The notes: a model not told the origin generated them from the sequence alone. 39,653 bases of DNA from UBA8346 sp050260935 (GCA_050260935.1 JBLNCU010000108.1:1-39653); one strand, 5' to 3'. Positions 22,877 to 31,604 are shown, numbered from the stretch's first letter. Translations and numbers: made by a program.

Positions 22877-25237
22877 TTATCCCGCCGAAACTATCGACAT
22901 CTTCGGCACCAGGGCCTCCTGCCAGACTTCATCCATGGACTCCACCAGCTTGATATTGACTTTACGGGCGATATTATCCGGCAGCTCCTCCAGATCCTTC
23001 TTATTCTCCTTCGGAATGATAACCCGGTAAATACCGCTCCTGTGGGCCGCCAAGATCTTCTCCTTCAAACCGCCGATCGGCAGCACTCGGCCCCGCAAAG
23101 TGATCTCCCCGGTCATAGCCACATCCTTCCGGACCGGCCGGCCGGTCAAAGCCGAAACAATGGCGGTGGCAATGGTAATGCCCGCCGACGGTCCATCCTT
23201 CGGGATGGCCCCTTCCGGAATATGAATATGCAGGTCGTAACGCTCATTGAAGTCCTCATCGATCCCCAGCTCTTTAGCGCGGGAACGGATGAAACTATAC
23301 GCCGCCTGAGCTGACTCCCGCATCACCTCGCCGAGTTTTCCGGTAAGGATCAGCTGGCCTTTACCCTTGACCAAAGTAACTTCGATAAAGAGGATCTCGC
23401 CGCCCACTTCCGTCCAGGCTAGGCCGGTGGCCAAACCGACTTGATCGACTTCTTCGGCCAGACTATGACGGTACTTGGGAGCACCCAAGAATTTTTCCAG
23501 GGTGTGCTTGTTGATCCGGACCGTCTTTTTCGAGTTTTGCACAATCTCCCTGGCGGCTTTCCGGCAGACAGCCGCCAACTCCCGCTCCAGATTACGCACT
23601 CCGGACTCGCGGGTATAACCGTTGATGACCTGCCGGATCATAGTCTCCGGCATAACCAGACTCTGTTCATCCAAGCCGTGTTCCTTGGCTTGTTTCGGCA
23701 TTAAATGCCGCTTGGCAATCTCCAACTTCTCTTCCTCGGTATAACCGGCGATGGTGATCACTTCCATCCGGTCCAGAAGCGGCCGGGGAATCCCGTGGAA
23801 GGTGTTGGCGGTAGTGATAAAAAGCACTTTTGAAAGATCGAAAGAGACTTCAAGATAGTGATCGTTAAAAGCGCAATTCTGCTCGGGGTCCAAAACCTCC
23901 AGCAAGGCGGAGGATGGGTCGCCCCGGAAATCGGTGCTCATCTTATCGATCTCGTCAAGCAAAATAACAGGGTTCTTTGAACCCGCCTGTTTCATGATTT
24001 GAATGATCTTCCCGGGCATCGCCCCGACATAGGTCCGGCGGTGGCCCCTGATCTCCGCTTCGTCTCTAACCCCGCCCAGAGAAAACCGGACGAACTTCCG
24101 GTTTAAAGCCCGGGCCACCGATTTGGCTAGCGAGGTTTTACCGACGCCGGGCGGTCCGATTAGACAAAGGATCGGCCCCTTTAACTGTTTGGTCAATTGG
24201 CAAACTGACAAATACTCCAAGATCCGCTCTTTAACCTTTTCTAAACCGTAATGGTCCTCGTTTAAGATCTGTTCGGCGGAGTTAACATCCAGCCGGTCCT
24301 CGGTCAGCGTGTTCCAGGGCATCGCCAGGAGCCAGTCGATATAATTCCTGACCACGACCGCCTCAGCGGACATGGGCGGCATTTTGGCCAGCCGGTCGAT
24401 CTCCTTCAATACCTTCTCTTCGGCCTCTTGGGGCAAAGTCATCTTGGCCAGTTTACCCCGTAATTCCTCCACCTCCGCCGTCCGCTCGTCGGCGTCGCCG
24501 AGTTCTTTTTGGATCGCCTTCATCTGCTCCCGGAGGTAATACTCCTTCTGGGTCTTTTCCATTTGCTTCCGGACCCGGAGATGAATCTTCCGCTCCATCT
24601 CCAGAATGTCGATCTCTTTCACCAGAAATGAACAGAGAGTTTCCAGCCGGGTCCGGGCGGACTCCGCTTCTAGAATCTGCTGCTTATCCTCTATTTTCAA
24701 ACTCAGATGCGAGGCGATAATATCGGCCAAGCGTCCGGGGTCGTCGATATTATTCACCGAAACCATGACCTCGGGCGGGACTTTTTTGCTCATCTTAATG
24801 AACTGCTCGAACTGATACAAGGTCGATCTCATCAAGGCCTCAGTCTCGACGTTTTTCTCTTCGAGCTCGACAACTTTAGCCAATTGGACCAGATAGAAAG
24901 GATCCGCCTGGAGATATCTATCAATCCGGACCCGGCGCAGACCCTCCACCAATACCCGGATGGTCCCATCCGGGAGCTTCAAAAGCTGCTTAATCTCAGC
25001 CATGGTTCCCATCTCATAAATATCTTCCTGGTTGGGGTCATTTACCTTGGCTTGTCTCTGGGCAGCCAGCACAATCAAACGATCGTGAATCATGGCCTCC
25101 TCAAGAGCATTAATTGACTTATCCCTACCAACATCTAGAGGAACAACCATATAAGGAAAAACGATCATTCCACGTAAAGGCAGTAATGGAAGTGTCTCTT
25201 TAAAAGGAACGGCCTCTTGCTCTTCCTTCTTCGACAC
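22877..25237 (-). CDS. lon: ATP-dependent protease Lon (LonA)
   Basis: 786 residues from GTG 25237. An in-frame ATG at 25252 has no ribosome-binding site, whereas GGAGG at 25250-25246 lies 8 nt before the GTG, so the GTG is the likely start. Domains: N-terminal substrate-binding domain (about 15-200) with coiled coil to about 250, AAA+ module with Walker A GPPGVGKT (361-368) and Walker B VILLDEIDK, and a C-terminal Ser/Lys protease domain with Ser684 in PKDGPSAG and Lys727. It degrades misfolded and short-lived regulatory proteins in the cytosol. The gene is monocistronic. Upstream I saw no CIRCE or CtsR box. Confidence 0.96.
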   Translation of the reverse strand: MSKKEEQEAVPFKETLPLLPLRGMIVFPYMVVPLDVGRDKSINALEEAMIHDRLIVLAAQRQAKVNDPNQEDIYEMGTMAEIKQLLKLPDGTIRVLVEGLRRVRIDRYLQADPFYLVQLAKVVELEEKNVETEALMRSTLYQFEQFIKMSKKVPPEVMVSVNNIDDPGRLADIIASHLSLKIEDKQQILEAESARTRLETLCSFLVKEIDILEMERKIHLRVRKQMEKTQKEYYLREQMKAIQKELGDADERTAEVEELRGKLAKMTLPQEAEEKVLKEIDRLAKMPPMSAEAVVVRNYIDWLLAMPWNTLTEDRLDVNSAEQILNEDHYGLEKVKERILEYLSVCQLTKQLKGPILCLIGPPGVGKTSLAKSVARALNRKFVRFSLGGVRDEAEIRGHRRTYVGAMPGKIIQIMKQAGSKNPVILLDEIDKMSTDFRGDPSSALLEVLDPEQNCAFNDHYLEVSFDLSKVLFITTANTFHGIPRPLLDRMEVITIAGYTEEEKLEIAKRHLMPKQAKEHGLDEQSLVMPETMIRQVINGYTRESGVRNLERELAAVCRKAAREIVQNSKKTVRINKHTLEKFLGAPKYRHSLAEEVDQVGLATGLAWTEVGGEILFIEVTLVKGKGQLILTGKLGEVMRESAQAAYSFIRSRAKELGIDEDFNERYDLHIHIPEGAIPKDGPSAGITIATAIVSALTGRPVRKDVAMTGEITLRGRVLPIGGLKEKILAAHRSGIYRVIIPKENKKDLEELPDNIARKVNIKLVESMDEVWQEALVPKMSIVSAG

Positions 25238-25377
25238 GGGCTCCACCTCCATAATTTAACTATAACTCTCTTTAACAAAATGGATATTCTTGATGGCGGC
25301 GATATTTCCTCTCTGTAATATCTGGGGAAAAAACCAATAACCGTGTGCTAAATTATATGCCTTTAATACGGAAAACT

Positions 25378-27282
25378 TCAGCTTTCCATTGCCAGTTGCA
25401 GTTCTTCCCATTGCCGGTAAAGCTCACTCAATTTCTCTTCCAGTTTGGCCAATTCATTTCCGTATTCCATGCTTTTGAGGTAATCGGTTTGGACCGCAAT
25501 ATCGTTCAGCATTACCAGCAATTCATTTTTCCGGGTTTCCATACTATTTATATCGGCTTCGATTTTAAGAAGATTACGTTGTTTTCGTTTCAAATCACGC
25601 TGGGCTTCCTTATTTTGCTCCCGGTAAACCTGGGCGGCGCTTCGTGATTTAGCCTGCTCATCACTGGTGTTGCCGTTCATCGTTTGGCAATATTCCCAAT
25701 AGGCCTGATACGAAGGGAATGATTGCAATGTCCCCCCGATAATCGCCAAATATCGATCGACCACTTCGTTGAGGAAAGAGCGGTCATGTGAGACGATTAA
25801 AAGAGTTCCGGCGTAGTCCGCCAAAGCCCTCTCCATAACCTCGATAGAATCAAGATCAAGGTGATTGGTAGGCTCATCCAGGATTAAAAAATTGGACTTC
25901 GAGAGGAGCAATTTAATCAGTCCCAAACGACGGCGTTCGCCGCCGCTTAAATCGGCCACTGATTTAAAGACATCGTCCCCGCGAAACAAGAATCGCCCTA
26001 AGATAGTCCGGGCTTCGGTATTATCTAAATCTGCCGCCTCCATGATCTGGCTAAAAGGAGTGCCGGTCATTTCGTCCTCATTGGTTAACTGGGAGAAATA
26101 AGCGGGATAAACCTCATAACCTAGACGCACCCTCCCTTGATCAGATTGCTCCCGACCGAGGATTATCTTTAACAAGGTTGTTTTCCCGGCGCCGTTCGGG
26201 CCGATCAGGCCGACCTTCTCGCCGGCCTCGATTTTCAGCTGAATATCCTTGAATAAAGTCTTGCCTCCGAAGCTCTTGGCCACATTCTCCAGCTCCAGCA
26301 CCAGCCTGCCGCTGGCCACCGGATCTTGAAACCGCATTTTAATGTGGTTTTTATTCTGAAGTGGCTTCTCAAGCCGTTCGATCCGGGAAAGCCTCTTCTC
26401 GACACTGTGGGCTCTTCGCTTGCTTTTTTCAGTCGCCCGGGACTCCCGGACGAATTTTTCCAGCCGGGACAGTTCCTTCTCCTGCTGCTGATAGGCCTTT
26501 AAAGCGGTTTGATATTCGGCCTCTTTTTGCCGGCGGTATTCGGTGTAATTCCCCTTGTATCGTTTAATTTTACAAAACTCGATCTCATAAAGGCCAGTAA
26601 CGATCCGGTCCAGAAAATAACGGTCATGGGAGATTAAAAGAACAGCCCCCTGATAGTCGGCTAAGAACCCTTCAAGCCATTCGATGGCCGAGAGATCCAG
26701 GTAGTTGGTGGGTTCATCTAAAAAAAGAATATCGTTCCCGGTAAGCAGGATCTTGGCCAATGCCAGACGGGTCCGTTCACCCCCGCTCAAAACGGCCGTC
26801 GAGTCCTCCCAGCGCTCTTTAGGGAAGCCCAAGCCCCTTAAAACCCCTTGGATTCTACCCTCAATCTGATATCCGCCCCGGAGTTCGAATTGCTCGGTAA
26901 GGTTGTGGTGCTCCTCGACCAGCATCTGTAATTCAGCCGGACTCAGATTCGGCTGAGACATCCGCTGCTGAAAACCGGCGATCCTGGCCTGCAAATCATC
27001 GAGTTCCTGAAAATTACTCCGCAGCTCTTGATAGATGGAGAGCCCGGTTTGAAAAACCGGCTCCTGTTTTAAATAGCCGATCCGGGTATTCTGGGCCCAA
27101 TGAATGGCGCCGCCGTCAAAATCCTCCTCACCGGTGAGTATCCTGATGAGAGTGGTTTTACCGCAACCGTTCCGGCCGGCCAAGCCCCATTTCTCCCCCG
27201 GCTGAATGGTCAGCTGAACATCCCGGAGAACCGGTACAGCTCCATAAAATTTATTTAAGTTTTCTACTTGTAGTAACGGCAT
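25378..27282 (-). CDS. ABC-F family ATPase (Uup/YfmR/YdiF type)
   Basis: 634 residues from ATG 27282 (AAGGGA 6 nt upstream; 20 further in-frame upstream codons are rejected). Two ABC cassettes lie in tandem without membrane domains. The first has GRNGCGKTT, LSGGERTRLALAKILL and LFLDEPTNYLD. The second has GPNGAGKTTLLKII, LSGGERRRLGLIKLL and LILDEPTNHLD. A basic, helical linker of about 75 residues separates them and a coiled-coil tail of about 90 residues follows, rich in Lys, Glu and Arg. ABC-F proteins act on the ribosome (translation factors or antibiotic resistance). The tail resembles Uup/YdiF rather than EttA. The gene follows lepB by 17 bp and probably shares its promoter. Confidence 0.92.
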   Translation of the reverse strand: MPLLQVENLNKFYGAVPVLRDVQLTIQPGEKWGLAGRNGCGKTTLIRILTGEEDFDGGAIHWAQNTRIGYLKQEPVFQTGLSIYQELRSNFQELDDLQARIAGFQQRMSQPNLSPAELQMLVEEHHNLTEQFELRGGYQIEGRIQGVLRGLGFPKERWEDSTAVLSGGERTRLALAKILLTGNDILFLDEPTNYLDLSAIEWLEGFLADYQGAVLLISHDRYFLDRIVTGLYEIEFCKIKRYKGNYTEYRRQKEAEYQTALKAYQQQEKELSRLEKFVRESRATEKSKRRAHSVEKRLSRIERLEKPLQNKNHIKMRFQDPVASGRLVLELENVAKSFGGKTLFKDIQLKIEAGEKVGLIGPNGAGKTTLLKIILGREQSDQGRVRLGYEVYPAYFSQLTNEDEMTGTPFSQIMEAADLDNTEARTILGRFLFRGDDVFKSVADLSGGERRRLGLIKLLLSKSNFLILDEPTNHLDLDSIEVMERALADYAGTLLIVSHDRSFLNEVVDRYLAIIGGTLQSFPSYQAYWEYCQTMNGNTSDEQAKSRSAAQVYREQNKEAQRDLKRKQRNLLKIEADINSMETRKNELLVMLNDIAVQTDYLKSMEYGNELAKLEEKLSELYRQWEELQLAMES

Positions 27283-27299
27283 TTGGTATCCCTTGCGAC

Positions 27300-27875
27300 T
27301 TATTTCACCAACCCCATCCGGGTGATCGGCCAGTAGCGCCACCAGGCTTGTCCCTTGATGTTCTTAAGCGGCAGCGGCCCCCAGTAACGGCTGTCTTTAC
27401 TGTTGTTGCGATTGTCCCCCAGCACAAAGACATTGCCGTCGGGGATTATATACGGGCCGAATTCGGCAACAGGCGCCCGGTCGGGAGTAATATAGGGTTC
27501 TTTTAAAGGTTTATTGTTGATATAGACCACTCCGGCATGAACACTGATGGTCTCCCCCGGTAAGCCGATGATCCGTTTGACAAAATCGCCGTTAAAGCCG
27601 GCAGCCGCCGGAGGCTTAAATACGACAATATCGCCGCGGTGGGGTCTTTGAAACCAATAGGCGGTCTTATTGGATAAAAACTGGTCGTGGACTTCAATGG
27701 TTGGATACATGGAAGGTGAAGGCACCACTCTGGCTTCGAGGAAAAAAGTATGGATAATCAAGAACAGAATGACCGCCGGGATGACCACCTCGTAAACATC
27801 TTTCAGAAACCGCCGCAACGAATACTCTTTGGAATCTGAAGCGGTATTAGCTTTGGAGGGCTTTCTTTTCGGCAT
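27300..27875 (-). CDS. lepB: Signal peptidase I
   Basis: 191 residues from ATG 27875 (GGGAG 9 nt upstream). One N-terminal membrane segment (VVIPAVILFLIIHTFF) anchors the enzyme outside the membrane. Catalytic Ser55 is in PSPSMYPT and Lys100 in GDFVKRIIGLPGE; the later signature GDNRNNSKDSRYWG is intact. It removes signal peptides from secreted proteins, which here would include the sugar-binding protein. The extended -10 element TGTTATAAT lies about 75 bp upstream. Confidence 0.95.
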   Translation of the reverse strand: MPKRKPSKANTASDSKEYSLRRFLKDVYEVVIPAVILFLIIHTFFLEARVVPSPSMYPTIEVHDQFLSNKTAYWFQRPHRGDIVVFKPPAAAGFNGDFVKRIIGLPGETISVHAGVVYINNKPLKEPYITPDRAPVAEFGPYIIPDGNVFVLGDNRNNSKDSRYWGPLPLKNIKGQAWWRYWPITRMGLVK

Positions 27876-27947
27876 CAATTTTCACTCCCGTTTTTACTCT
27901 TTTAGGCATAGTAACGTAACAAACAGGCAAAGATTTCGGCCTAGACA

Positions 27948-27956
27948 ATTATAACA
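27948..27956 (-). promoter_or_regulatory. Extended -10 promoter of lepB
   Basis: TGTTATAAT on the minus strand. No convincing -35 box. It would drive lepB and the ABC-F gene. The rest of 27879-28203 shows only the terminator at 28035 and no further gene. Confidence 0.5.
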
Positions 27957-28034
27957 TAAAATGGGGATTTCGCATTAAAATATTGGGGTCTAAATTCTGG
28001 GAAAAGACAGGAAGAACGGTTTATTGCCAAGCGC

Positions 28035-28064
28035 AATAAAAAAGGAAGGCCCGGAGAACCTTCC
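28035..28064 (-). terminator. Terminator downstream of the polysaccharide deacetylase gene
   Basis: On the minus strand GGAAGG (28064-28059), a 9-nt loop and CCTTCC (28049-28044) are followed by TTTTTTATT. It is 140 bp past the stop codon, so the transcript has a long 3' end. Confidence 0.7.
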
Positions 28065-28203
28065 GGAAAGATTTCACTTCCCCTGTGCCTTTAGCGCCTC
28101 TGGGCTAAATTATAGCCGCTTAAGAACACGGCGCAGAGAAAAAGCGTATAGTCAAACCAATGGGGTTCATAGATCAACCATTATTGGTAACAGAGCGGAA
28201 ATT

Positions 28204-28956
28204 CTACCTGGGATCAGTCCGTTGCACCGTCCCGCCTTCAATCAGTTGCGACAGGGTAACCAGTTTATAGCCTTTTTCCCTTAAGCCTTTTATTATCCCC
28301 GGCAAGGCAATATGAATCTCTTTACTGGAATCGCTGGCGTGGCAAAGAATAATCGCCCCGGAAAAAGCCCTCCGCAACACCCGGTTAACCATGTAATCGG
28401 GCCCAGGGTTTTTCCAGTCCAACGAATCCACCGCCCAAATTACCGTTTCAAAACCCAATTCCCGGGCCGTATCGATGACCACATCATCATAATCACCGTT
28501 GGGCGGACGAAAAAACGGCGCCACCCGGCCGGCGACGGAAAGCAAATCTTGATATGACTTAGAAATGTTTTCCACCACCACCTCTCGGGGATATTGGCTC
28601 AGGTTGATATGGCGGTCCCCATGGCTGGCAATTTCATGGCCTCCGTCGATAATCGTTTTTGCCTCAACTGGATGCCGGACCGCCCATGGACCAGAGAGAA
28701 AAAAGGTCGCGCGTACCTGGTTTTCCTGTAATACACTAAGTACCAACGGTAAGGTATTCTGGCCCCAACTGATATCGAAAGTCAGACAGATCTCCTTTTG
28801 ATGCTTTTTAACCGAAAAAATCGGCATCTCTTTAGCGAGCAAGCCGATGGTTGGCAACACGCCGCTGGAAAGTTTGCCGGTGAAATAACCCAAACTAAAA
28901 ACTATAACCAAAGCCAGTATTAGAGGTAGTAATCTCCTGGCGTAAATGATTTTCAT
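28204..28956 (-). CDS. Polysaccharide deacetylase, PdaB-like (sporulation type)
   Basis: 250 residues. One N-terminal membrane anchor or signal (LLPLILALVIVFSLGYFTG) is followed by a NodB-homology domain. Its motif 1 reads LTFDISWG, the form typical of the PdaB/YlxY spore-cortex group where the second Asp of TFDD is replaced. Motif 2 is SHGDRH with two His metal ligands, and motif 3 is FRPPNGDY. In B. subtilis PdaB is a sigma-E gene product needed to keep spores stable, and other members deacetylate N-acetylmuramic acid or N-acetylglucosamine. With the first motif altered, catalysis may differ from vegetative deacetylases. The start ATG 28956 follows GGGGG/GGAG. Confidence 0.88.
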   Translation of the reverse strand: MKIIYARRLLPLILALVIVFSLGYFTGKLSSGVLPTIGLLAKEMPIFSVKKHQKEICLTFDISWGQNTLPLVLSVLQENQVRATFFLSGPWAVRHPVEAKTIIDGGHEIASHGDRHINLSQYPREVVVENISKSYQDLLSVAGRVAPFFRPPNGDYDDVVIDTARELGFETVIWAVDSLDWKNPGPDYMVNRVLRRAFSGAIILCHASDSSKEIHIALPGIIKGLREKGYKLVTLSQLIEGGTVQRTDPR

Positions 28957-29100
28957 CGCTCCAACCCCCTTGAAATTAATCTATTCGAAGGCGGCGGGGG
29001 TAAGAACCGGAACCTCCAGCTACTTTCCAACATTTTCAGAGTAAATAAAACCAAGAAAGTCATCACCCAGGCGGAGTTTTGAAACTTCCATCTATTTTTA

Positions 29101-29129
29101 TTGACATTTTGTAAACAATAGTATAGAAT
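29101..29129 (+). promoter_or_regulatory. Strong sigma-A-type promoter of the DUF2087 cassette
   Basis: TTGACA (29101-29106), a 17-nt spacer and TAGAAT (29124-29129). This is the best -35/-10 pair I noticed in the window and lies 42 bp before the start codon of the first gene. Confidence 0.75.
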
Positions 29130-29171
29130 GACCATAAAATTAATAGACGTATTTAGGGAAGATATTAAATC

Positions 29172-29933
29172 ATGACTAATTTTTCGAAACTGTTTTGGCA
29201 GGCCAGTCTCCAAGATATCAAAAGGGGTTACACCTATGAACCGCCCAGCGAGGATTTTGTCTGTCTGATCTGCGGCGAACACTTCACTGACGGCCGGATC
29301 TACCAGATAAACGGGGCTCTTTTTGAAGCCGAAAAAGCGGTTAAAACTCATATCGCCGGGGAACATTCGGTATTTGAATTTCTTTTGGGGCTGAATAAAA
29401 AATATACCGGTTTAACCGAGCATCAAAAGGAACTACTGACCTGTTTTTACCGGGGATTGAGCGATAAAGAAATTGCGGCCAAGATGGAGAATAATAATAC
29501 CTCCACCGTCCGGAACCAGCGATTTTCTTTCCGGGAAAAAGCCAAACAAGCCAAGGTTTTTTTGACTATCATGGAACTGCTGGAGGAAAATTCGATCAAG
29601 GATGACAGATTTATCGAAATTCCACCCACCATCATGATGGTGGATGAGAGATTCGCCATCACCGAAAAAGAGAACGAGGAGATCATTAAAGCCTATTTTA
29701 AAGAGGGAAAAGACGGCCCTTTAAGCAACTTTCCAACCAAGGAAAAGCGCAGGGTGGCCATTCTCAAACATTTATTGGCCAGATTTGATCTCCGTCGGAA
29801 ATATACCGAGAAAGAGGTTAATGAAATCCTGAAACAAGCTTATGATGATTATGTAACCCTCAGGAGATCCATGATTGAATATGGGTTTATGGAACGTTAC
29901 CCCGACGGCAGTTTTTATTGGGTGAAAAGTTGA
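29172..29933 (+). CDS. DUF2087 protein with zinc-site N-terminus and HTH (probable regulator)
   Basis: 253 residues in three parts. Residues 25-70 carry CLICG and two His (Cys31, Cys34, His60, His65), a probable zinc site. Residues 80-130 resemble a LuxR/GerE-type helix-turn-helix (LTEHQKELLTCFYRGLSDKE, then IAAKMENNNTSTVRNQ). Residues 185-252 are a DUF2087 domain (PF09860), recognised by FPTKEKRR, YTEKEVNEIL and PDGSFYWV. The first two parts suggest a DNA-binding or nucleic-acid-linked regulator; the role of DUF2087 is not established. It is the first gene of a plus-strand cassette with its own strong promoter and shares the C-terminal domain with the next gene, so the two are paralogues. 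Confidence 0.8.
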   Translation: MTNFSKLFWQASLQDIKRGYTYEPPSEDFVCLICGEHFTDGRIYQINGALFEAEKAVKTHIAGEHSVFEFLLGLNKKYTGLTEHQKELLTCFYRGLSDKEIAAKMENNNTSTVRNQRFSFREKAKQAKVFLTIMELLEENSIKDDRFIEIPPTIMMVDERFAITEKENEEIIKAYFKEGKDGPLSNFPTKEKRRVAILKHLLARFDLRRKYTEKEVNEILKQAYDDYVTLRRSMIEYGFMERYPDGSFYWVKS

Positions 29934-29941
29934 GCTTATCT

Positions 29942-30029
29942 GGATTCAGGAGTCAGAATCCAGGAGCCAGGAGTGCGCCTAAGCCTCCGACGCCTATCTT
30001 TCAGGTTTTTATTCTGACTCCTGAATTCC
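29942..30029 (+). repeat. Long inverted repeat between two DUF2087 genes
   Basis: GGATTCAGGAGTCAGAAT at 29942-29959 is the reverse complement, apart from one extra A, of 30011-30029. The loop is 51 nt. The left arm is followed by degenerate copies of its core (CCAGGAGCCAGGAGT). There is no T-run after the right arm, so this is not a standard terminator. In the mRNA it would form an 18-bp hairpin between the two cistrons, 11 nt before the ribosome-binding site AGGAGG of the next gene. Confidence 0.8.
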
Positions 30030-30054
30030 AAACATTGATTAGGAGGTTTTTTAG

Positions 30055-30477
30055 ATGGAATCTAATTATATTAGCATGGAATATTTTAAAAAAAGAATGG
30101 TCGATCTTTGTTTACGAAGCGGTTTAAGCGACTTCCCGACCAAACGCCGGGATCAGTTGATCATCTTAAAGAGTATCTCCGTAGCGTTTGAGCCCGGTAA
30201 ACAATATCTTGAACCCGAGGTAAATGAAGAGATCAAGTCTTGGCTGGCGGATATCAATTGTTTCCCCGGTTGGGATTATCTGATGCTCCGCCGCCGGCTA
30301 GTGGATGATGGTTTTCTCACCCGGAACCGCGACGGTTCCTTTTACTGGGTTAATCCATCCGGTCCGGCGGAGATGGTCTTCGACCCGGCCATTATCGAAC
30401 TTGACATCAATGAAGTGCTGGCCGAGGGGAAAAATATGATTGCCGAAAAAAAGGCAGCCTACCAACAAAATCATTGA
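30055..30477 (+). CDS. DUF2087 domain protein
   Basis: 140 residues. A short helical N-terminus is followed by a DUF2087 domain at about 27-99: FPTKRRDQLIILK, YLEPEVNEEI, YLMLRRRLVDDGFLTR and DGSFYWV, all aligning with the C-terminal third of the preceding protein. A tail of about 40 residues, helical and ending in Lys/Gln, follows. No zinc site or HTH is present, so this is a stand-alone version. AGGAGG lies 8 nt before ATG 30055. Function unknown; the domain looks like a small winged-helix-sized fold and nucleic-acid binding is a guess. Confidence 0.8.
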   Translation: MESNYISMEYFKKRMVDLCLRSGLSDFPTKRRDQLIILKSISVAFEPGKQYLEPEVNEEIKSWLADINCFPGWDYLMLRRRLVDDGFLTRNRDGSFYWVNPSGPAEMVFDPAIIELDINEVLAEGKNMIAEKKAAYQQNH

Positions 30478-30528
30478 AAATTTACCTGACCTCCCGGTAC
30501 GGTTGGTCAGATTAATAAAGGAGTTTAT

Positions 30529-30888
30529 ATGGACAAAGAAAGACGTTCGGAATTAAAACAAGCATATAAAAACAAGCCTCAAAAGATTGGGATTTTCCAA
30601 ATTACAAACTTGGTCAGCGGTAAAATTTTCATTGGCGGTACTTCCAATCTGGATAAAGTCTTTAACCGGCATCAAGCCCAATTAAAATTTGGAAGCCATC
30701 CTAATAAAGAGTTACAGAACGATTGGAATCAGTCCGGCCCGGCCAATTTTACCTTCGAGATTTTGGACGAACTAAAACCCAATGAAGATCCCGATTATAA
30801 CTACAATGAAGACCTAAAAACCCTGGAAGAACTTTGGCTGGAAAAGCTGCAGCCATATGGGGAAAAAGGTTATCATAAAAAGAAATAA
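30529..30888 (+). CDS. Small GIY-YIG nuclease-family protein
   Basis: 119 residues. The GIY motif reads GIFQITN (21-27) and the YIG motif reads FIG (34-36, KIFIGG). The family Arg lies in FNRHQAQLKFGSHPNK (Arg47) and the Glu of the metal site is probably Glu77 in FTFEILDEL. These substitutions (F for Y in both) occur in a Firmicutes subgroup of single-domain GIY-YIG proteins. The second Tyr is thought to act in catalysis in other members, so activity is uncertain. Such proteins are often annotated as UvrC-like but lack the UvrC partners' domains. AAAGGAG lies 5 nt before ATG 30529. It is the third gene of the cassette and is closed by a terminator. Confidence 0.85.
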   Translation: MDKERRSELKQAYKNKPQKIGIFQITNLVSGKIFIGGTSNLDKVFNRHQAQLKFGSHPNKELQNDWNQSGPANFTFEILDELKPNEDPDYNYNEDLKTLEELWLEKLQPYGEKGYHKKK

Positions 30889-30918
30889 TACCCCTCTTAA
30901 ACTTAAAAGGTAGAAACA

Positions 30919-30949
30919 TAAAACCATCTTCAATACGGAGATGGTTTTA
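30919..30949. terminator. Terminator of the DUF2087/GIY-YIG cassette
   Basis: AAAACCATCT (30920-30929) and AGATGGTTTT (30939-30948) form a clear hairpin with T-rich flanks on both strands, 30 bp past the GIY-YIG stop. Confidence 0.8.
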
Positions 30950-31094
30950 CGATAACTTAAAGGGATTTCCAAAATTTTTGGGGAAAGTATATTTTGAGAT
31001 TTTAGCGCCAAAATATTTACATAATCTGCCTTATATGATATAGTATAATGAAACATATGTTCGTAGGAATATTATGGAACAGAAGGTGTTAATT

Positions 31095-31595
31095 ATGAAT
31101 ACCGAAGCGGTAAATTCCAGTGCCACTACTTGTTGCCCGAAATTCGACCCGGCTTTGTGGGATGAAAAAACGCACCATTGGAAGGAAAAATTGTTTATCA
31201 AAGATGTTATTCCACAGATTTTCCATATTCCGCTGCCGTCGACCATGAACCGGACAATCGGCCGGATGTGGGAGCAAGCGCAGCAAGCGAAAGCCGCCCC
31301 GGATTTGAAAGATTTTTTAATGCTCTCTTACGATCCTTCCCCGTGGAAGTCCCAGTTTTACCTAGCGGTTACTAAAGAAGTTCCCGGAACAGAAAACGTC
31401 AAACTAAGCGGGACTTTTATCAGTAAAGTTTTTGACGGGCCGTACAACCAGGCACCGAAATGGATTAAAGAAATGGAGCAGTATGTGGCAGCCAAAGGCC
31501 AAACCGTTAAAAAGCACTATTTCTACTATACCACCTGTCCGAAATGCGCCAAAATATACGGCCATAACTATGTGGTGTCCTTTGCCGAGGTTTAA
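31095..31595 (+). CDS. Conserved Cys-containing protein of unknown function
   Basis: 166 residues from ATG 31095, chosen over in-frame ATG 31074 because AAGGTG lies 6 nt before it. It starts with a Cys pair in TTCCPKFDPALWDEK (Cys13, Cys14) and ends with CPKCAKIYGHNYVVSFAEV (Cys148, Cys151). Between them lie FHIPLPSTMNRTIGRMWEQA and a DGPYNQAPKWIKEM segment. The four Cys could together hold one metal ion or form a redox pair. I believe similar proteins are found in various bacteria and are usually annotated only as hypothetical or hydrolase, sometimes compared with GyrI-like ligand-binding folds; I cannot confirm this. Unlinked to the preceding cassette because a terminator lies between. Possible promoter boxes near 31043 (TATAAT). 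Confidence 0.7.
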   Translation: MNTEAVNSSATTCCPKFDPALWDEKTHHWKEKLFIKDVIPQIFHIPLPSTMNRTIGRMWEQAQQAKAAPDLKDFLMLSYDPSPWKSQFYLAVTKEVPGTENVKLSGTFISKVFDGPYNQAPKWIKEMEQYVAAKGQTVKKHYFYYTTCPKCAKIYGHNYVVSFAEV

Positions 31596-31604
31596 TAATA
31601 TATA

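Noticed and set aside
28953..29366. 137-codon minus-strand ORF overlapping the first DUF2087 gene
   Set aside because: It lies opposite the promoter and the well-supported plus-strand gene, has no family-like motif and its start has no ribosome-binding site.
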